Source: an uncultured beta proteobacterium (GTDB lineage Bacteria > Pseudomonadota > Gammaproteobacteria > Burkholderiales > SG8-41). Taken from it: 64,000 nt of DNA. Shown piece by piece: positions 18,398-27,908 of this stretch. A program made the position numbers and the translations under genes. Position 1 is the stretch's first letter. Each line of letters begins with the position of its first letter. A model generated the notes under the pieces. The model saw nothing but the letters and a program-made list of their open reading frames with translations. It made no database searches and was not told the DNA's origin. The stretch is from NCBI GenBank assembly GCA_903889565.1, contig CAISYC010000048.1, positions 65,680-129,679 on the forward strand, written 5' to 3'.

Positions 18398-21271
18398 ATG
18401 CCGATGCAAAGCCCCACCGTCGTCCGCTTGCAGCCGCCGGCACCTGCCTACAACAACGAGTGGATCCGCGTGCGCGGTGCGCGCACGCACAATCTGAAGA
18501 ACATCAATCTCGATCTGCCGCGCCAGCGTTTGATCGTCATCACCGGTTTGTCGGGCTCGGGTAAATCCTCGCTCGCCTTCGACACGCTGTATGCCGAGGG
18601 CCAGCGCCGCTACGTCGAATCGCTGTCGGCCTACGCGCGCCAGTTCCTGCAGCTGATGGAGAAACCCGACGTCGACCTGATCGAAGGCCTGTCGCCGGCG
18701 ATTTCGATCGAACAGAAGGCGACCAGCCACAACCCGCGCTCGACCGTCGGCACCGTGACCGAAATCCACGATTACCTGCGCCTGCTGTTCGCGCGCGCCG
18801 GCGAACCGCACTGCCCCGAACACGGCATCGTGCTGCAGGCGCAAAGTGTGGCGCAGATGGTCGATCACGTGCTGCAACTGCCGGAAGACACGCGGCTGAT
18901 GATCCTCTCGCCGTTGATCGTCGGCCGCAAGGGCGAGCAGGTCAATCTGCTCGACGAACTGCGCGCGCAGGGCTTCGTGCGCGTGCGCATCGACGGCAGC
19001 GTGCACGAAATCGACGCGCTGCCGAAATTGAAGAAAAACATCAAGCACACCGTCGAGGTGGTGGTCGACCGCCTCAAGGTGCGCGCCGAGATCAAGCAGC
19101 GGCTGGCCGAGTCGTTCGAAACCGCGTTGCGCCACGCCGACGGCCGCGCCCTCGCGGTTGAAATGGACAGCGGAAAAGAACACCTGTTCTCGGCCAAATT
19201 CGCCTGCCCGGTGTGCAGCTATTCGCTGCCCGAACTGGAACCGCGTCTTTTTTCATTCAACAACCCGATGGGCGCCTGTCCGCGCTGCGACGGCCTCGGA
19301 CAAATCAGCTTCTTCGATCAGAAACGCGTGGTCGCGCATCCGGAATTGTCGCTGGCCGCCGGCGCCATCCGCGGCTGGGATCACCGCAACCAGTTTTATT
19401 TCCAGATGCTGAAGAATCTGGGCAGCCATTACGGCTTCGAACTCGATACGCCGTACGAGCAGCTGCCGGCGGAAACACAGGAAGTCGTGCTCAACGGTTC
19501 GGGCGAGGAAAAAATCCGCTTCAACTACCTCGGCGAAAAAGGCAACAAGGTGGTGCGCGAGCATGCCTTCGAAGGCATCATTCCCAATCTCGACCGTCGC
19601 TACAAGGAAACCGATTCAGTGGCGGTGCGCGAGGAACTCGCCAAATACCTCAACAACCAGTCCTGCCCCGAATGCAAGGGCACGCGCCTGCGCCGCGAGG
19701 CACGCAGCGTGCGCGTCGGCGGCCGCACCATTTACGAAGTCAGCGCGCTGCCTCTTCGCAAAGCCACCGAATTCTTTTCCTCGATCAGCCTCACCGGCGC
19801 CAAGCTCGCAATCGCCGACCGCATCGTCAAGGAAATCGGCAACCGGCTGGCTTTTCTCAACGACGTCGGCCTCGAATATCTTTCGCTCGACCGCTCGGCC
19901 GACACGCTGTCGGGCGGCGAAGCGCAGCGCATCCGGCTCGCCAGTCAGATCGGCTCGGGTCTGACCGGCGTGATGTACGTGCTCGATGAGCCCTCCATCG
20001 GCCTGCATCAGCGCGACAACTCGCGCCTGCTCGACACCCTGAAACGCCTGCGCGACATCGGCAACACGGTGATCGTGGTCGAACACGACGAAGACGCGAT
20101 CGAAGCGGCCGACTATGTTGTCGATATCGGTCTCGGTGCCGGCGTGCACGGCGGCAGCGTGATCGCCCAGGGCACCCCCGCGGAAATTCGGGCCAATGCC
20201 GATTCGCTGACCGGCCAGTACCTCGCCGGCCGCCGCCGCATCGAAGTGCCGGGCCTCAGACACAAGCCCGATCCGCGCCGCGTGCTGAAAATCATCGGTG
20301 CGCACGGCAACAATCTGAAGAACGTTGAACTCGTGCTGCCGGTCGGACTCTTCGTCTGCATCACCGGCGTCTCCGGTTCCGGCAAATCGACGCTGATCAA
20401 CGACACGCTCTACACCGCCGCCGCGCAGCACCTCTACGGCAGCACCGAGGAACCGGCCGCGCACGAGGCGATCGAGGGGCTCGAACATTTCGACAAGGTG
20501 GTCAACGTCGATCAAAGCCCGATCGGCCGCACGCCGCGCTCGAATCCGGCCACCTACACCGGGCTCTTCACGCCGATCCGCGAAATGTTCGCCAGTGTCA
20601 CCACGGCGCGCGAGCGCGGCTATGGCCCGGGGCGCTTCTCGTTCAACGTCAAGGGCGGGCGCTGCGAAGCCTGTCAGGGCGACGGCATGATCAAAGTCGA
20701 AATGCACTTTCTGCCCGACATCTATGTGCCCTGCGACGTCTGTCACGGCATGCGCTACAACCGCGAAACGCTGGAGATTCAATACAAGGGCAAGAACATC
20801 AACGAAGTGCTCGACATGACGGTCGAACACGCCGCCGAATTTTTTTCGGCGGTGCCGATCATCGCGCGCAAACTGCACACCCTGCTCGATGTCGGCCTTG
20901 GCTACATCACGCTCGGCCAGAGTGCGACCACGCTGTCGGGCGGCGAAGCGCAGCGCGTCAAACTGTCGCTGGAGCTCTCGAAACGCGACACCGGGCGCAC
21001 GCTCTATATTCTGGACGAACCGACCACGGGCCTGCATTTCCACGACATCGATCTGTTGTTGCGTGTGCTGCACCGCCTGCGCGACCACGGCAACACGGTG
21101 GTCGTCATCGAGCACAATCTCGACGTCATCAAGACGGCCGACTGGATCATCGACTTGGGCCCCGAAGGCGGCGACGGCGGCGGTGAGATTATTGCCACCG
21201 GCGCGCCCGAGGACATCGTCAAAATCGAACAAAGCTACACCGGTCGCTACCTTGCCAAGGTGCTGGTCTAG
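18398..21271 (+). CDS. uvrA: Excinuclease ABC subunit A
   Basis: 957 residues. The two ABC modules have Walker A motifs [16 protein letters not shown] and [16 protein letters not shown] and signatures [12 protein letters not shown] and [12 protein letters not shown]. Zinc-finger CxxC pairs are at CPVCSYS..CPRCDG, CPECKG and CEACQG..CDVCHG. It recognises DNA damage and loads UvrB in nucleotide excision repair. The ATG was chosen for the AGGAAA seven bases upstream; the frame is open into the promoter gap. No LexA palindrome (CTG-N10-CAG) was recognised between it and the MFS gene. Confidence 0.97.
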   Translation: MPMQSPTVVRLQPPAPAYNNEWIRVRGARTHNLKNINLDLPRQRLIVITGLSGSGKSSLAFDTLYAEGQRRYVESLSAYARQFLQLMEKPDVDLIEGLSPAISIEQKATSHNPRSTVGTVTEIHDYLRLLFARAGEPHCPEHGIVLQAQSVAQMVDHVLQLPEDTRLMILSPLIVGRKGEQVNLLDELRAQGFVRVRIDGSVHEIDALPKLKKNIKHTVEVVVDRLKVRAEIKQRLAESFETALRHADGRALAVEMDSGKEHLFSAKFACPVCSYSLPELEPRLFSFNNPMGACPRCDGLGQISFFDQKRVVAHPELSLAAGAIRGWDHRNQFYFQMLKNLGSHYGFELDTPYEQLPAETQEVVLNGSGEEKIRFNYLGEKGNKVVREHAFEGIIPNLDRRYKETDSVAVREELAKYLNNQSCPECKGTRLRREARSVRVGGRTIYEVSALPLRKATEFFSSISLTGAKLAIADRIVKEIGNRLAFLNDVGLEYLSLDRSADTLSGGEAQRIRLASQIGSGLTGVMYVLDEPSIGLHQRDNSRLLDTLKRLRDIGNTVIVVEHDEDAIEAADYVVDIGLGAGVHGGSVIAQGTPAEIRANADSLTGQYLAGRRRIEVPGLRHKPDPRRVLKIIGAHGNNLKNVELVLPVGLFVCITGVSGSGKSTLINDTLYTAAAQHLYGSTEEPAAHEAIEGLEHFDKVVNVDQSPIGRTPRSNPATYTGLFTPIREMFASVTTARERGYGPGRFSFNVKGGRCEACQGDGMIKVEMHFLPDIYVPCDVCHGMRYNRETLEIQYKGKNINEVLDMTVEHAAEFFSAVPIIARKLHTLLDVGLGYITLGQSATTLSGGEAQRVKLSLELSKRDTGRTLYILDEPTTGLHFHDIDLLLRVLHRLRDHGNTVVVIEHNLDVIKTADWIIDLGPEGGDGGGEIIATGAPEDIVKIEQSYTGRYLAKVLV

Positions 21272-21282
21272 AACGACGGCCG

Positions 21283-21365
21283 GCCACAGAGGTCACGGAG
21301 AACACAGAGCAATGCAAAAAGCACGCTCCGGCTATTTCTGCGCTTTCCTCTGTGTCCTCTGTGGC
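21283..21365. repeat. Imperfect inverted repeat after uvrA (CCACAGAGG-type)
   Basis: The left arm GCCACAGAGG..CACAGAG (21283-21309) and the right arm CTCTGTGTCCTCTGTGGC (21348-21365) are reverse complements apart from a nine-base insertion in the left arm. They enclose about 38 bases in the 111-base gap between uvrA and the glycerate kinase gene. The motif resembles dispersed extragenic repeats seen in many proteobacteria; it could act as a transcript hairpin, but no T-run follows, so I do not call it a terminator. Confidence 0.75.
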
Positions 21366-21382
21366 GAGTATCTTTCGCTTTT

Positions 21383-22657
21383 ATGAATCCCCGCGAATTG
21401 CTGCTCGGCAGTTTTCACGCGGCGGTGGCGGCCGCCGATCCCTTGCGGATCGTGCCGCCGCAATTGCCGACGCCGCCGCGCGGCCGCACTCTGGTGATCG
21501 GCGCCGGCAAAGCGGCCGCCGCAATGGCACTCGCGGTCGAACAGCACTGGCCGGCCGACGCGCCGCTCGCCGGCACCGTGATCACGCGTTACGGCCACGG
21601 CCTGCCGACCACGCGCATCAGGGTGATCGAAGCCGGTCATCCGGTGCCGGACGCCGCCGGCGAAGCGACCGCGCGGGAAATCTTCAATGCCGTCCAACAA
21701 CTCACGCCGGACGATCTGTTGCTGGCCCTGGTGTCGGGCGGCGGCTCCAGCCTGTTGTCGCTGCCGGTCGCTTCGATCAAGATGGCCGATCTGAAAGCCG
21801 TCACGCAGGCGCTGCTTCATTGCGGCGCGGCGATTCAGGAAATCAATTCGGTGCGCAAACATCTGTCGGCGATTCAGGGCGGTCGCCTTGCCGCAGCCTG
21901 TGCAGCGACGATACACGCGCTGGTGATTTCGGATGTCACCGGCGACGATCCGACGCATATCGCCTCCGGTCCCTGCGCGCCGGACCCGACTTCCTACGCG
22001 GATGCGCTGGAGATCCTTGCGCGTTATCACTGCGCGGCACCCGCAGCCGTGATGGATACTCTGCAGCGCGGCGCGCGCGGTGAATTGCCCGAAACGCCGA
22101 AACCCGGCGACGCATTGTTTGCGCGCACGGAGAACCGCGTCATCGCCACTGCGCAGCAGTCATTGCGCGCCGCCGCGGATTTTTTTGAACGCAACGGCAT
22201 TCCCGCCGTCGTGCTAGGCCACAGCGTGACCGGCGAAGCGCGCGAGATCGCCACGCTGCACGCCGCGCTCGCGCGCGAAATCAAATCGCGCGGCCTGCCC
22301 TGGCGCGCCCCGCTGGCGCTGATCTCCGGCGGCGAGTGCACGGTGACCGTCAAAGGCAAGGGCCGCGGCGGACGCTGCGCCGAATATCTGCTCGCGCTGA
22401 CGAAAGAACTGGCCGGCCTTGAACACGTGCACGCGCTCGCCGCCGACACCGACGGCATCGACGGCAGCGAAGACAACGCCGGCGCGATCACCGCACCCGA
22501 CACGCTGGCGCGCGCCGCCGCGCTCAATCTCGATGCTGCCGCGCATCTCGCCGACAACAATGGTTACGGATTTTTTGCCGACCTCGACGACCTCGTCGTC
22601 ACCGGCCCGACGCGCACCAACGTCAACGACTACCGTGCGATGCTGATCGGCGCCTGA
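21383..22657 (+). CDS. Glycerate 2-kinase (MOFRL/GckA-TtuD family)
   Basis: 424 residues. The N-terminal GCKA fold shows LVIGAGKAAAAMA, then LVSGGGSSLLSLPV, INSVRKHLSAIQGGRLA and VISDVTGDDPTHIASGP. The C-terminal MOFRL domain has LISGGECTVTV, RGGRCAEYLLAL, and AADTDGIDG. It phosphorylates glycerate to 2-phosphoglycerate. It converges with a 2-hydroxyacid dehydrogenase whose product could be glycerate; the two stop codons abut. Confidence 0.93.
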   Translation: MNPRELLLGSFHAAVAAADPLRIVPPQLPTPPRGRTLVIGAGKAAAAMALAVEQHWPADAPLAGTVITRYGHGLPTTRIRVIEAGHPVPDAAGEATAREIFNAVQQLTPDDLLLALVSGGGSSLLSLPVASIKMADLKAVTQALLHCGAAIQEINSVRKHLSAIQGGRLAAACAATIHALVISDVTGDDPTHIASGPCAPDPTSYADALEILARYHCAAPAAVMDTLQRGARGELPETPKPGDALFARTENRVIATAQQSLRAAADFFERNGIPAVVLGHSVTGEAREIATLHAALAREIKSRGLPWRAPLALISGGECTVTVKGKGRGGRCAEYLLALTKELAGLEHVHALAADTDGIDGSEDNAGAITAPDTLARAAALNLDAAAHLADNNGYGFFADLDDLVVTGPTRTNVNDYRAMLIGA

Positions 22658-23596
22658 TCAGGGCAGCGGCGAGAGCAACGGCTCGCCCGCAAAATGCGCG
22701 CGCAGATTCTCCAACACCATGCGCTTGCGCCCTTCGCGGATTTCAATCGTGGTCGAGCCGACATGCGGCGTCATCACCACGTTGTCCAGCGCGCGCAATG
22801 CGGCGGGCACCTGCGGCTCGTCGCGAAACACGTCGAGCCCGGCGCCGGCAATGCGTTTTTCCGTCAGCGTGGCAATCAAGGCGTCTTCGTCGAGGATCGG
22901 CCCGCGCGCGACATTGACGAGAAAACCATCGGCACCAAGCGCATCAAGCACCTTTGCATCAATCAGATTGCGCGTCGCCGGCGTCAGCGGACAGGTCACC
23001 ACGAGGCAATCGCTGGCCTGCGCCAAACTCGGCACATCTGCGTGATACGGCCAGGCGACACCGGCCTTGGGCCGCGGCCCTTGCCAGCGGATGCTCATGC
23101 CGCAGGCCACCGCGCGCTGCGCCACCGCGACGCCAATACGGCCAAGGCCGACGATGCCGCAAACCTTGCCGCGCACCTCGCGGCCGACCGGCGGCACGCT
23201 GGTCGGCCATGCGCCCGAGCGCACGAAGCGGTCGCATTCACCGATGCGCCGCATCGCCGCGATCATAAGCCCGAGCGCAAGATCGGCCACACCCTCGGAA
23301 ATCGAATCCGGCGTATTGGTGACCGCAATGCCGCGTTCGCGCGCGGGCGAGAGATCCAGCGTCTTGTTGCTGCCGAAGAGCGCGACGATTTCGAGTTTGG
23401 GCAGCGCATCGAGCTGCTCGCGCGTAAAGCCGATGATGCCGGGCGTAACGAGCGCGCGGATGCGCGGCGCAAGCTCGCGCAGAAATTGCGCGGGGTCCAC
23501 GGCCTGCCACAGCTTGTGCACGACATAATCGCGTTCGAGTTCCGCCACGGCCGGCGCATAAATTGCGCGAGTCAACAGAATTTCAGGTTTCGACAT
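22658..23596 (-). CDS. D-2-hydroxyacid dehydrogenase (glyoxylate/hydroxypyruvate reductase-like)
   Basis: 312 residues. NAD(P)-binding motif VCGIVGLGRIGVAVAQRA; catalytic Arg in VNVARGPILDEDAL, Glu in VFRDEPQVP and His in TPHVGSTT, as in the D-isomer 2-hydroxyacid dehydrogenases. Ligand signature ALFGSNKTLDL resembles the GhrB/hydroxypyruvate reductase group. ATG 23596 has TGGAA upstream. Gene context with glycerate kinase favours reduction of hydroxypyruvate or glyoxylate-derived tartronate semialdehyde, but substrate is inferred. Confidence 0.88.
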   Translation of the reverse strand: MSKPEILLTRAIYAPAVAELERDYVVHKLWQAVDPAQFLRELAPRIRALVTPGIIGFTREQLDALPKLEIVALFGSNKTLDLSPARERGIAVTNTPDSISEGVADLALGLMIAAMRRIGECDRFVRSGAWPTSVPPVGREVRGKVCGIVGLGRIGVAVAQRAVACGMSIRWQGPRPKAGVAWPYHADVPSLAQASDCLVVTCPLTPATRNLIDAKVLDALGADGFLVNVARGPILDEDALIATLTEKRIAGAGLDVFRDEPQVPAALRALDNVVMTPHVGSTTIEIREGRKRMVLENLRAHFAGEPLLSPLP

Positions 23597-23643
23597 GGTT
23601 CCAGATTTCAATCGGTTGGTGACACTGCGCCCTCACCCTCTAT

Positions 23644-23664
23644 CCCTCTCCCCAGGGGAGAGGG
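23644..23664. repeat. Perfect 10-bp-arm palindrome of a dispersed repeat
   Basis: CCCTCTCCCC, one A, GGGGAGAGGG, preceded by CCCTCACCCTCTAT. It lies in the 101-base gap between the dehydrogenase and a Bug gene. Related CTCTCCC/GGGAGAG palindromes recur at 25383, 26456 and within 35921-36046, so this is an extragenic repeat family rather than a gene-specific site. Confidence 0.8.
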
Positions 23665-23697
23665 AAGAAAAGTGTTCGCGACCTTGTTTCGGCTGGG

Positions 23698-24672
23698 TCA
23701 TTCGCCCTTGATACCGGCTTCCTTGATGACCTTGCCGAAACGCGCCGCTTCGCTCTGAATGAAGCGGCCGAATTCGTCCGGCGTGCTGGACAGCGGCTCG
23801 ACGCCGGCCTGCGCATAACGCGCTTTCATGTCCGGCGCATGCACTGCTTTCACCAGTTCGGCGTTGAGCCGGTTGATGATGTCGCGCGGCGTGCCTGCCG
23901 GCGCCAGCATGCCGTACCAGACGCTGATTTCGAAATTGGCGTAGCCCTGCTCCTTGGTCGTCGCAACGCCCGGATAATCGGCCAGCCGCTCCGGCGAAAG
24001 CACGGCGATCGCGCGCACGCGCTTCGATTGAACCTGACTCAGCGCCACCGATGCGGCGACCACTTCCATATCGACCTGCCCGCTGGCAAGACCGATCAGC
24101 GCGAGGCCGGAACCCTTGTAAGGCACATGCAGAATGTCGAGCTTTTCGAGACTCTTGAACAATTCGGGCGCGAGGTGGGTGGTGGTGCCGATGCCGCCCG
24201 AACCGTAGCTGAGGCTGCCGGGTTGCTTGCGCGCAATCGCGATCAATTCCTTGAGATTGTTTGCCGGCACCGAGGGATGCACGACCAGCACGTTGCGAAT
24301 GGCGCCGACCAGCGCGATCGGCGCGAGATCCTTCCACGGATCGTAATTGAGCTTGCCGTAGAGCAGCGGACTCAGGGCGATGACCGGCGAACTCAGGACG
24401 ATGGTGTAGCCGTCGGCCGGCGCCTTCGAAGCAATCTCCAGTCCGACGTTGCCGCTCGCCCCCGGCCGGCTGTCGGCCACCACCGACTGACCAATCTGCT
24501 CCGAGAGTTTCTGCGCGACGAGGCGGCCCACGACATCGGTCGGCCCGCCCGGCGGAAACGGCATCACCATGCGGATCGGCTTGGTCGGGTAGGTCTGTGC
24601 AAAGACGACACCACCGCAAAGCGACACCAACACGACCGCAACAGAAACTCGCACCCATCGCGCACTCAACAT
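23698..24672 (-). CDS. Tripartite tricarboxylate transporter substrate-binding protein (Bug), copy 1
   Basis: 324 residues. Signal peptide ending VVFAQ, then the Bug/TctC opening TYPTKPIRMVMPFPPGGPTD, RPGASGNVGLEIASKAPADG, HVPYKGSGLALIGLASG and the C-terminal AGTPRDIINRLNAELVKA. Bug proteins are periplasmic receptors for organic acids. No tctA/tctB membrane genes are near, so it is an orphan. AGGAG lies seven bases before ATG 24672. Ligand unknown. Confidence 0.93.
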   Translation of the reverse strand: MLSARWVRVSVAVVLVSLCGGVVFAQTYPTKPIRMVMPFPPGGPTDVVGRLVAQKLSEQIGQSVVADSRPGASGNVGLEIASKAPADGYTIVLSSPVIALSPLLYGKLNYDPWKDLAPIALVGAIRNVLVVHPSVPANNLKELIAIARKQPGSLSYGSGGIGTTTHLAPELFKSLEKLDILHVPYKGSGLALIGLASGQVDMEVVAASVALSQVQSKRVRAIAVLSPERLADYPGVATTKEQGYANFEISVWYGMLAPAGTPRDIINRLNAELVKAVHAPDMKARYAQAGVEPLSSTPDEFGRFIQSEAARFGKVIKEAGIKGE

Positions 24673-24765
24673 CACAATCTCCTCACCGCTTATTTGGACT
24701 TATGCAACTCAGCGACAAAAAACCGCCGTCTCCGCGAAGGCGAGGACCCGGCCTTCTTGTTCTGA

Positions 24766-24785
24766 ATTCCCGCCTTCGCGGGAAT
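24766..24785. repeat. Palindrome ATTCCCGC-CTTC-GCGGGAAT
   Basis: Perfect 8-bp arms with a 4-base loop, in the 185-base gap between the Bug and cupin genes. A related half (TCCGCGAAGGCGAGGACCC, from about 24730) lies just before it. The ATTCCCGCGAAGGCGGGAAT motif is a common dispersed repeat of betaproteobacterial intergenic DNA. It is not followed by a T-run in either direction. Confidence 0.8.
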
Positions 24786-24857
24786 GACGACAATGAGAAG
24801 ATCAGCCTGCAATTGGAATATTCTGCACGAGTCGTCAGCCCGCTTGCTTACAAAAGT

Positions 24858-25322
24858 CTAGTAATGTGACTTGAAGCTGATCGCCTCGCGATAGGCGAGA
24901 TCCTCGAGATCGATATAGGAACGCTTGGTCGTCTTGTCCACCGTGTACTGGATCTTGCGGTTGGTTTCGTTGGTCGCCCGGATGTCGAGCAGTTCGAGGT
25001 ATTCCTTGACCTCCCACTCGTGCGCGCCGGCGATGCCGGGCGGCGCGTATATCATCGAGCCCGGCCCGACCTCGAATTCCTTGCCGTTGAAATCGCGTAC
25101 CGTCGCGTGTCCGGCGATCACGTAGTAACAGGCCTCGATCGGATGCCAGTGCAGTTGTTCGTAGGTGCCCGGTTTGTAAGTCGCGCGCCCGAGGCGCACG
25201 CGGTCGGTCTGATTGACCTCCGGCCAGCCGATCAGGCGCTGATAGGTCTGCCCGTCGGTGACGCCGCGGCGCCCCGGACAATCGGCCTGATTGATCACCT
25301 GCAACGTCGATTTCACTTCCAT
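24858..25322 (-). CDS. Cupin-domain protein
   Basis: 154 residues forming a single beta-barrel cupin. Motif 1 is LHWHPIEACYYVIAGHATV, with the two His and the Glu that would bind a metal; motif 2 is GPGSMIYAPPGIAGAHEW. A strong GAGGAGG six bases before the ATG fixes the start. Small cupins of this sort include dioxygenases, isomerases and regulators; none can be chosen. It stands alone between two repeat-containing gaps near Bug and aldo/keto reductase genes. Confidence 0.85.
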   Translation of the reverse strand: MEVKSTLQVINQADCPGRRGVTDGQTYQRLIGWPEVNQTDRVRLGRATYKPGTYEQLHWHPIEACYYVIAGHATVRDFNGKEFEVGPGSMIYAPPGIAGAHEWEVKEYLELLDIRATNETNRKIQYTVDKTTKRSYIDLEDLAYREAISFKSHY

Positions 25323-25382
25323 TGCCGCCTCCTCGGTTGTTTGGATCCCGCATTCGCATAAGCGCATGCGGGCTGACCTCAC

Positions 25383-25401
25383 CCTCTCCCTCGGGGAGAG
25401 G
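25383..25401. repeat. Palindrome CCTCTCCC-TCG-GGGAGAGG
   Basis: Perfect 8-bp arms with a 3-base loop, within the 278-base gap between the cupin and aldo/keto reductase genes, preceded by GACCTCACC. It is the same family as the repeat at 23644. The rest of this gap shows no gene. Confidence 0.75.
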
Positions 25402-25600
25402 TCATAAGCTCACTGCAGCCTGCACACTCATGAATTTTTCAAGTCAGAGTGTAATCAATTCGGGCGCGAAGCGTGCGGCGCTTGGGCGCCACCTTGAAGT
25501 TGCGGCATAATCGCACGCGGCGCATCGCGCAGACGCGCCACCCCGAACAAACGATCAACCGGCTGCCGTCCGCGGCGCCGCCGACCCAGGACCCCCAAGC

Positions 25601-26425
25601 ATGATACCGACGTTAAGCGCGCACGGCGCGACCATTCCAAGCATCGGCTTCGGCACCTCGCAGCTCGGCGATTGCGCCGACGAAGTCGCCACCGCGCTGA
25701 AACTCGGCTACCGCCATATCGACACTGCGTGGAAATACGGCTCCGAACAGGGCGTCGGCGACGGCATCAAAAAATCCGGCGTCGCACGCAAGGATATTTT
25801 CCTGACTACCAAGGTCTCGCACGAATACCTGCGCGCCGCCGACTTCGCCCGCTCGGTCGAGGAGAGTCTCACGCGCCTGCAAACCGATTACGTCGATCTC
25901 CTGCTGGTGCACTGGCCGACCATCGACAACATTCCGCTCGAAGAAACCATGGGCGCGCTGGCCAAAGCCAGACAACAGGGCAAGACCCGTTTCGTCGGCG
26001 TTGCCAACTTCAATATAGCGCTGCTCGACGAGGCGATGCGCCTGTGCCCCGAACAGTTTTCGGTGCTGCAGGCCGAATATCATCCCTACCTTGACCAGAG
26101 CAAAATGCTCGCGCACTGCCGCGAAAAAGGGCTGATTTTCATGGCCTACTGCCCGCTTGCGCGCGGCGGTGTATTCAAGGATCCGGTGTTGGGTGAGATC
26201 GCGAAAAAACGCGGCAAGACCATCGCGCAGATCGCGCTGCGCTGGCTGCTGCAGCAGGAAATCGTCGCCCCCATTCCGCGCTCGGCGAATCCGCAGCACA
26301 TGGCAGAAAGCCTCGACGTCTTTGACTTCATGCTCGATACCGACGAAATGAAACGCATCCACGCGCTGAAGCGCGCCGACGGCCGCATCGCCAATCCGAA
26401 GGGCCGCGCACCGGCGTGGGATTGA
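25601..26425 (+). CDS. Aldo/keto reductase
   Basis: 274 residues, complete AKR barrel. The catalytic tetrad can be read as Asp in YRHIDTAWKYG, Tyr in the same segment, Lys in FLTTKVSHE and His in LLLVHWP. GVANFNIALLDEA and the cofactor-binding PIPRSANPQHMAE match NADPH-dependent AKRs. It is like the 2,5-diketogluconate reductase group in length and motifs. Substrate unknown. A Bug gene follows on the same strand after a large palindromic repeat. Confidence 0.92.
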   Translation: MIPTLSAHGATIPSIGFGTSQLGDCADEVATALKLGYRHIDTAWKYGSEQGVGDGIKKSGVARKDIFLTTKVSHEYLRAADFARSVEESLTRLQTDYVDLLLVHWPTIDNIPLEETMGALAKARQQGKTRFVGVANFNIALLDEAMRLCPEQFSVLQAEYHPYLDQSKMLAHCREKGLIFMAYCPLARGGVFKDPVLGEIAKKRGKTIAQIALRWLLQQEIVAPIPRSANPQHMAESLDVFDFMLDTDEMKRIHALKRADGRIANPKGRAPAWD

Positions 26426-26455
26426 TTGTTGATTGACCGATCGTGCGACAACCTT

Positions 26456-26494
26456 AACCCCCTCCCCTGCGCATGCAATGCGCGGGGGAGGGTT
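26456..26494. repeat. GC-rich inverted repeat between the aldo/keto reductase and Bug genes
   Basis: The left arm AACCCCCTCCCCTGCGCA and the right arm TGCGCGGGGGAGGGTT pair almost perfectly around a 5-base loop, giving a stem of about 16 bp. Same family as 23644 by its CCCTCCCC core. It fills part of the 111-base gap and could form a transcript hairpin between the two genes; no T-run follows. Confidence 0.75.
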
Positions 26495-26536
26495 GGGGTG
26501 GGGGCAAGCAGTCGCTGCAATGCCAAGGAGACCTGC

Positions 26537-27511
26537 ATGAATAAGATCTGCATTCCAGCAACCTTCGTCCTCCTGTCGGGCCTGTTCGCCGCGACTTTGG
26601 CAAGTGCCCAACCGGCCTTTCCGACGCGCAATGTGCAGTTGATCGTACCCTATCCGCCCGGCGGCTCGATCGACGTCTTCTCGCGCGCAGTGGCGCAACG
26701 CCTGACCGAATTGTGGGGCCGCAACGTGGTAGTGGACAACCGCGCGGGTGCGAGCGGCATGATCGGCACCGAAATCGCGTTGCGCGCGGAAGCCGACGGT
26801 TACACGCTGCTCGGCCACACGTCATCGTACCCGGCCACCGCCGCGGTGCGCGACAAGCTTTCATTCGACCCGGCACGCGCGATCGTGCCGGTGGCAATGT
26901 TTGCGCGCGCGCCGATGATACTGGCGATTCACCCCTCGGTGCCGGTGAAGAGCGTAAAGGAACTGGTCGCGCTGGCGAAAAAAAATCCCGGCACGCTCAA
27001 CTATTCTTCATCGGGCACCGGCGGTAACAATCATTTCTCCGGCGCGCTGTTCGCCGCCGCCGCCGGCATCAAGCTCGTGCACATTCCGTACAAGGGCGTG
27101 GCGCCGGCCGTCACCGCGCTCGCGGCAGGCGAAGTCGAACTGATCATCGCCAGCGCCGTCTCGCTCAATCCGCAATTGAAAGCCAACCGCATCCGCGCGC
27201 TCGCGGTCACCAGCGCGGAGCCGACGCCGCTGCTGCCGGGCCTGCCGGCGATCGCGCAATCGGGCGTGCCGGGCTACACCTATGAATTGTGGTGGGGCAT
27301 GTTCGCCCCGGCCGGCATTCCGGCCGAACGCGCTGGCGTCATCAATGCCGCCGTCAACAAGGTGCTGGCCCTGCCCGACATGAAAAAATTTCTCGACGGC
27401 GAAAGCGCCGAGGCGTGGATGCTGCCGCTGGCGCAGGCCGGCGACTTGCTGCCGAAGGAAATCGAGCGTTACCGGAAGGCGGCGAAGCTGGCGGGCGTGA
27501 CGGCACAGTAA
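26537..27511 (+). CDS. Bug/TctC substrate-binding protein, copy 2
   Basis: 324 residues. Signal peptide MNKICIPATFVLLSGLFAATLASA, then FPTRNVQLIVPYPPGGSIDV, RAGASGMIGTEIALRAEADG, GTGGNNHFSGALFAAAAGI, HIPYKGVAPAVTALAAGEVE. Standard periplasmic organic-acid receptor of the tripartite tricarboxylate family. AAGGAG precedes the ATG. No membrane components nearby. It may be co-transcribed with the aldo/keto reductase, but a strong hairpin lies between them. Confidence 0.93.
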   Translation: MNKICIPATFVLLSGLFAATLASAQPAFPTRNVQLIVPYPPGGSIDVFSRAVAQRLTELWGRNVVVDNRAGASGMIGTEIALRAEADGYTLLGHTSSYPATAAVRDKLSFDPARAIVPVAMFARAPMILAIHPSVPVKSVKELVALAKKNPGTLNYSSSGTGGNNHFSGALFAAAAGIKLVHIPYKGVAPAVTALAAGEVELIIASAVSLNPQLKANRIRALAVTSAEPTPLLPGLPAIAQSGVPGYTYELWWGMFAPAGIPAERAGVINAAVNKVLALPDMKKFLDGESAEAWMLPLAQAGDLLPKEIERYRKAAKLAGVTAQ

Positions 27512-27632
27512 CCGACCAAACCCAACGAACGAATGAACGCTGCCTGTCAGGAGACAGTTTAGAAGCTTGATAACGCTTTGGCTACGATCTCTGGTTTTAC
27601 CGGGGAATGTAAGTGAGAAAGAGACGGTGCGT

Positions 27633-27848
27633 ATGAAATCGGCATTTATCCCTCCACTACTACTTGCAGCACTGTCTCTCTCCGCCTGTTCCACAGAACG
27701 CCTCTACGACACGGCTCAGGCATACCAACAGAACCAGTGTGCCCGCATTATTGATAAATCCGAATATGATCGCTGCGTAGGCAACGCAAACACGAGCTAT
27801 GACTCGTATAAGCGACAGACGGAACTGGCGCAGAAACCAACTCAATAA
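27633..27848 (+). CDS. Small lipoprotein of unknown function
   Basis: 71 residues. A lipobox (LSLSAC) after a short hydrophobic stretch predicts a lipoprotein; the mature part has two further cysteines (QCARI, DRCVG) and is polar, with a C-terminal YKRQTELAQKPTQ. No family was recognised. Start chosen at the ATG giving a normal lipoprotein signal; the upstream ribosome site is weak. It converges with the molybdenum hydroxylase operon, whose terminator lies just after this gene. Confidence 0.7.
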   Translation: MKSAFIPPLLLAALSLSACSTERLYDTAQAYQQNQCARIIDKSEYDRCVGNANTSYDSYKRQTELAQKPTQ

Positions 27849-27864
27849 CCAGAGACCCAAAAAA

Positions 27865-27888
27865 AATGCCGCCCCTCAGGGCGGCATT
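27865..27888 (-). terminator. Rho-independent terminator of the molybdenum hydroxylase operon
   Basis: A perfect 10-bp stem, AATGCCGCCC and GGGCGGCATT, with a 4-base loop. Read on the minus strand it is followed by a run of eight T (27859-27866), giving a classic terminator 20 bases after the stop of the hydroxylase large subunit. On the plus strand no T-run follows, so it serves the minus operon. Confidence 0.88.
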
Positions 27889-27908
27889 GAATTGACAGCA
27901 ATAACGTT

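Noticed and set aside
27544-27557. Hairpin CTGTC-AGGA-GACAG after the second Bug gene as a terminator
   Set aside because: The stem is only five base pairs and is followed by TTTAG, too weak to call.
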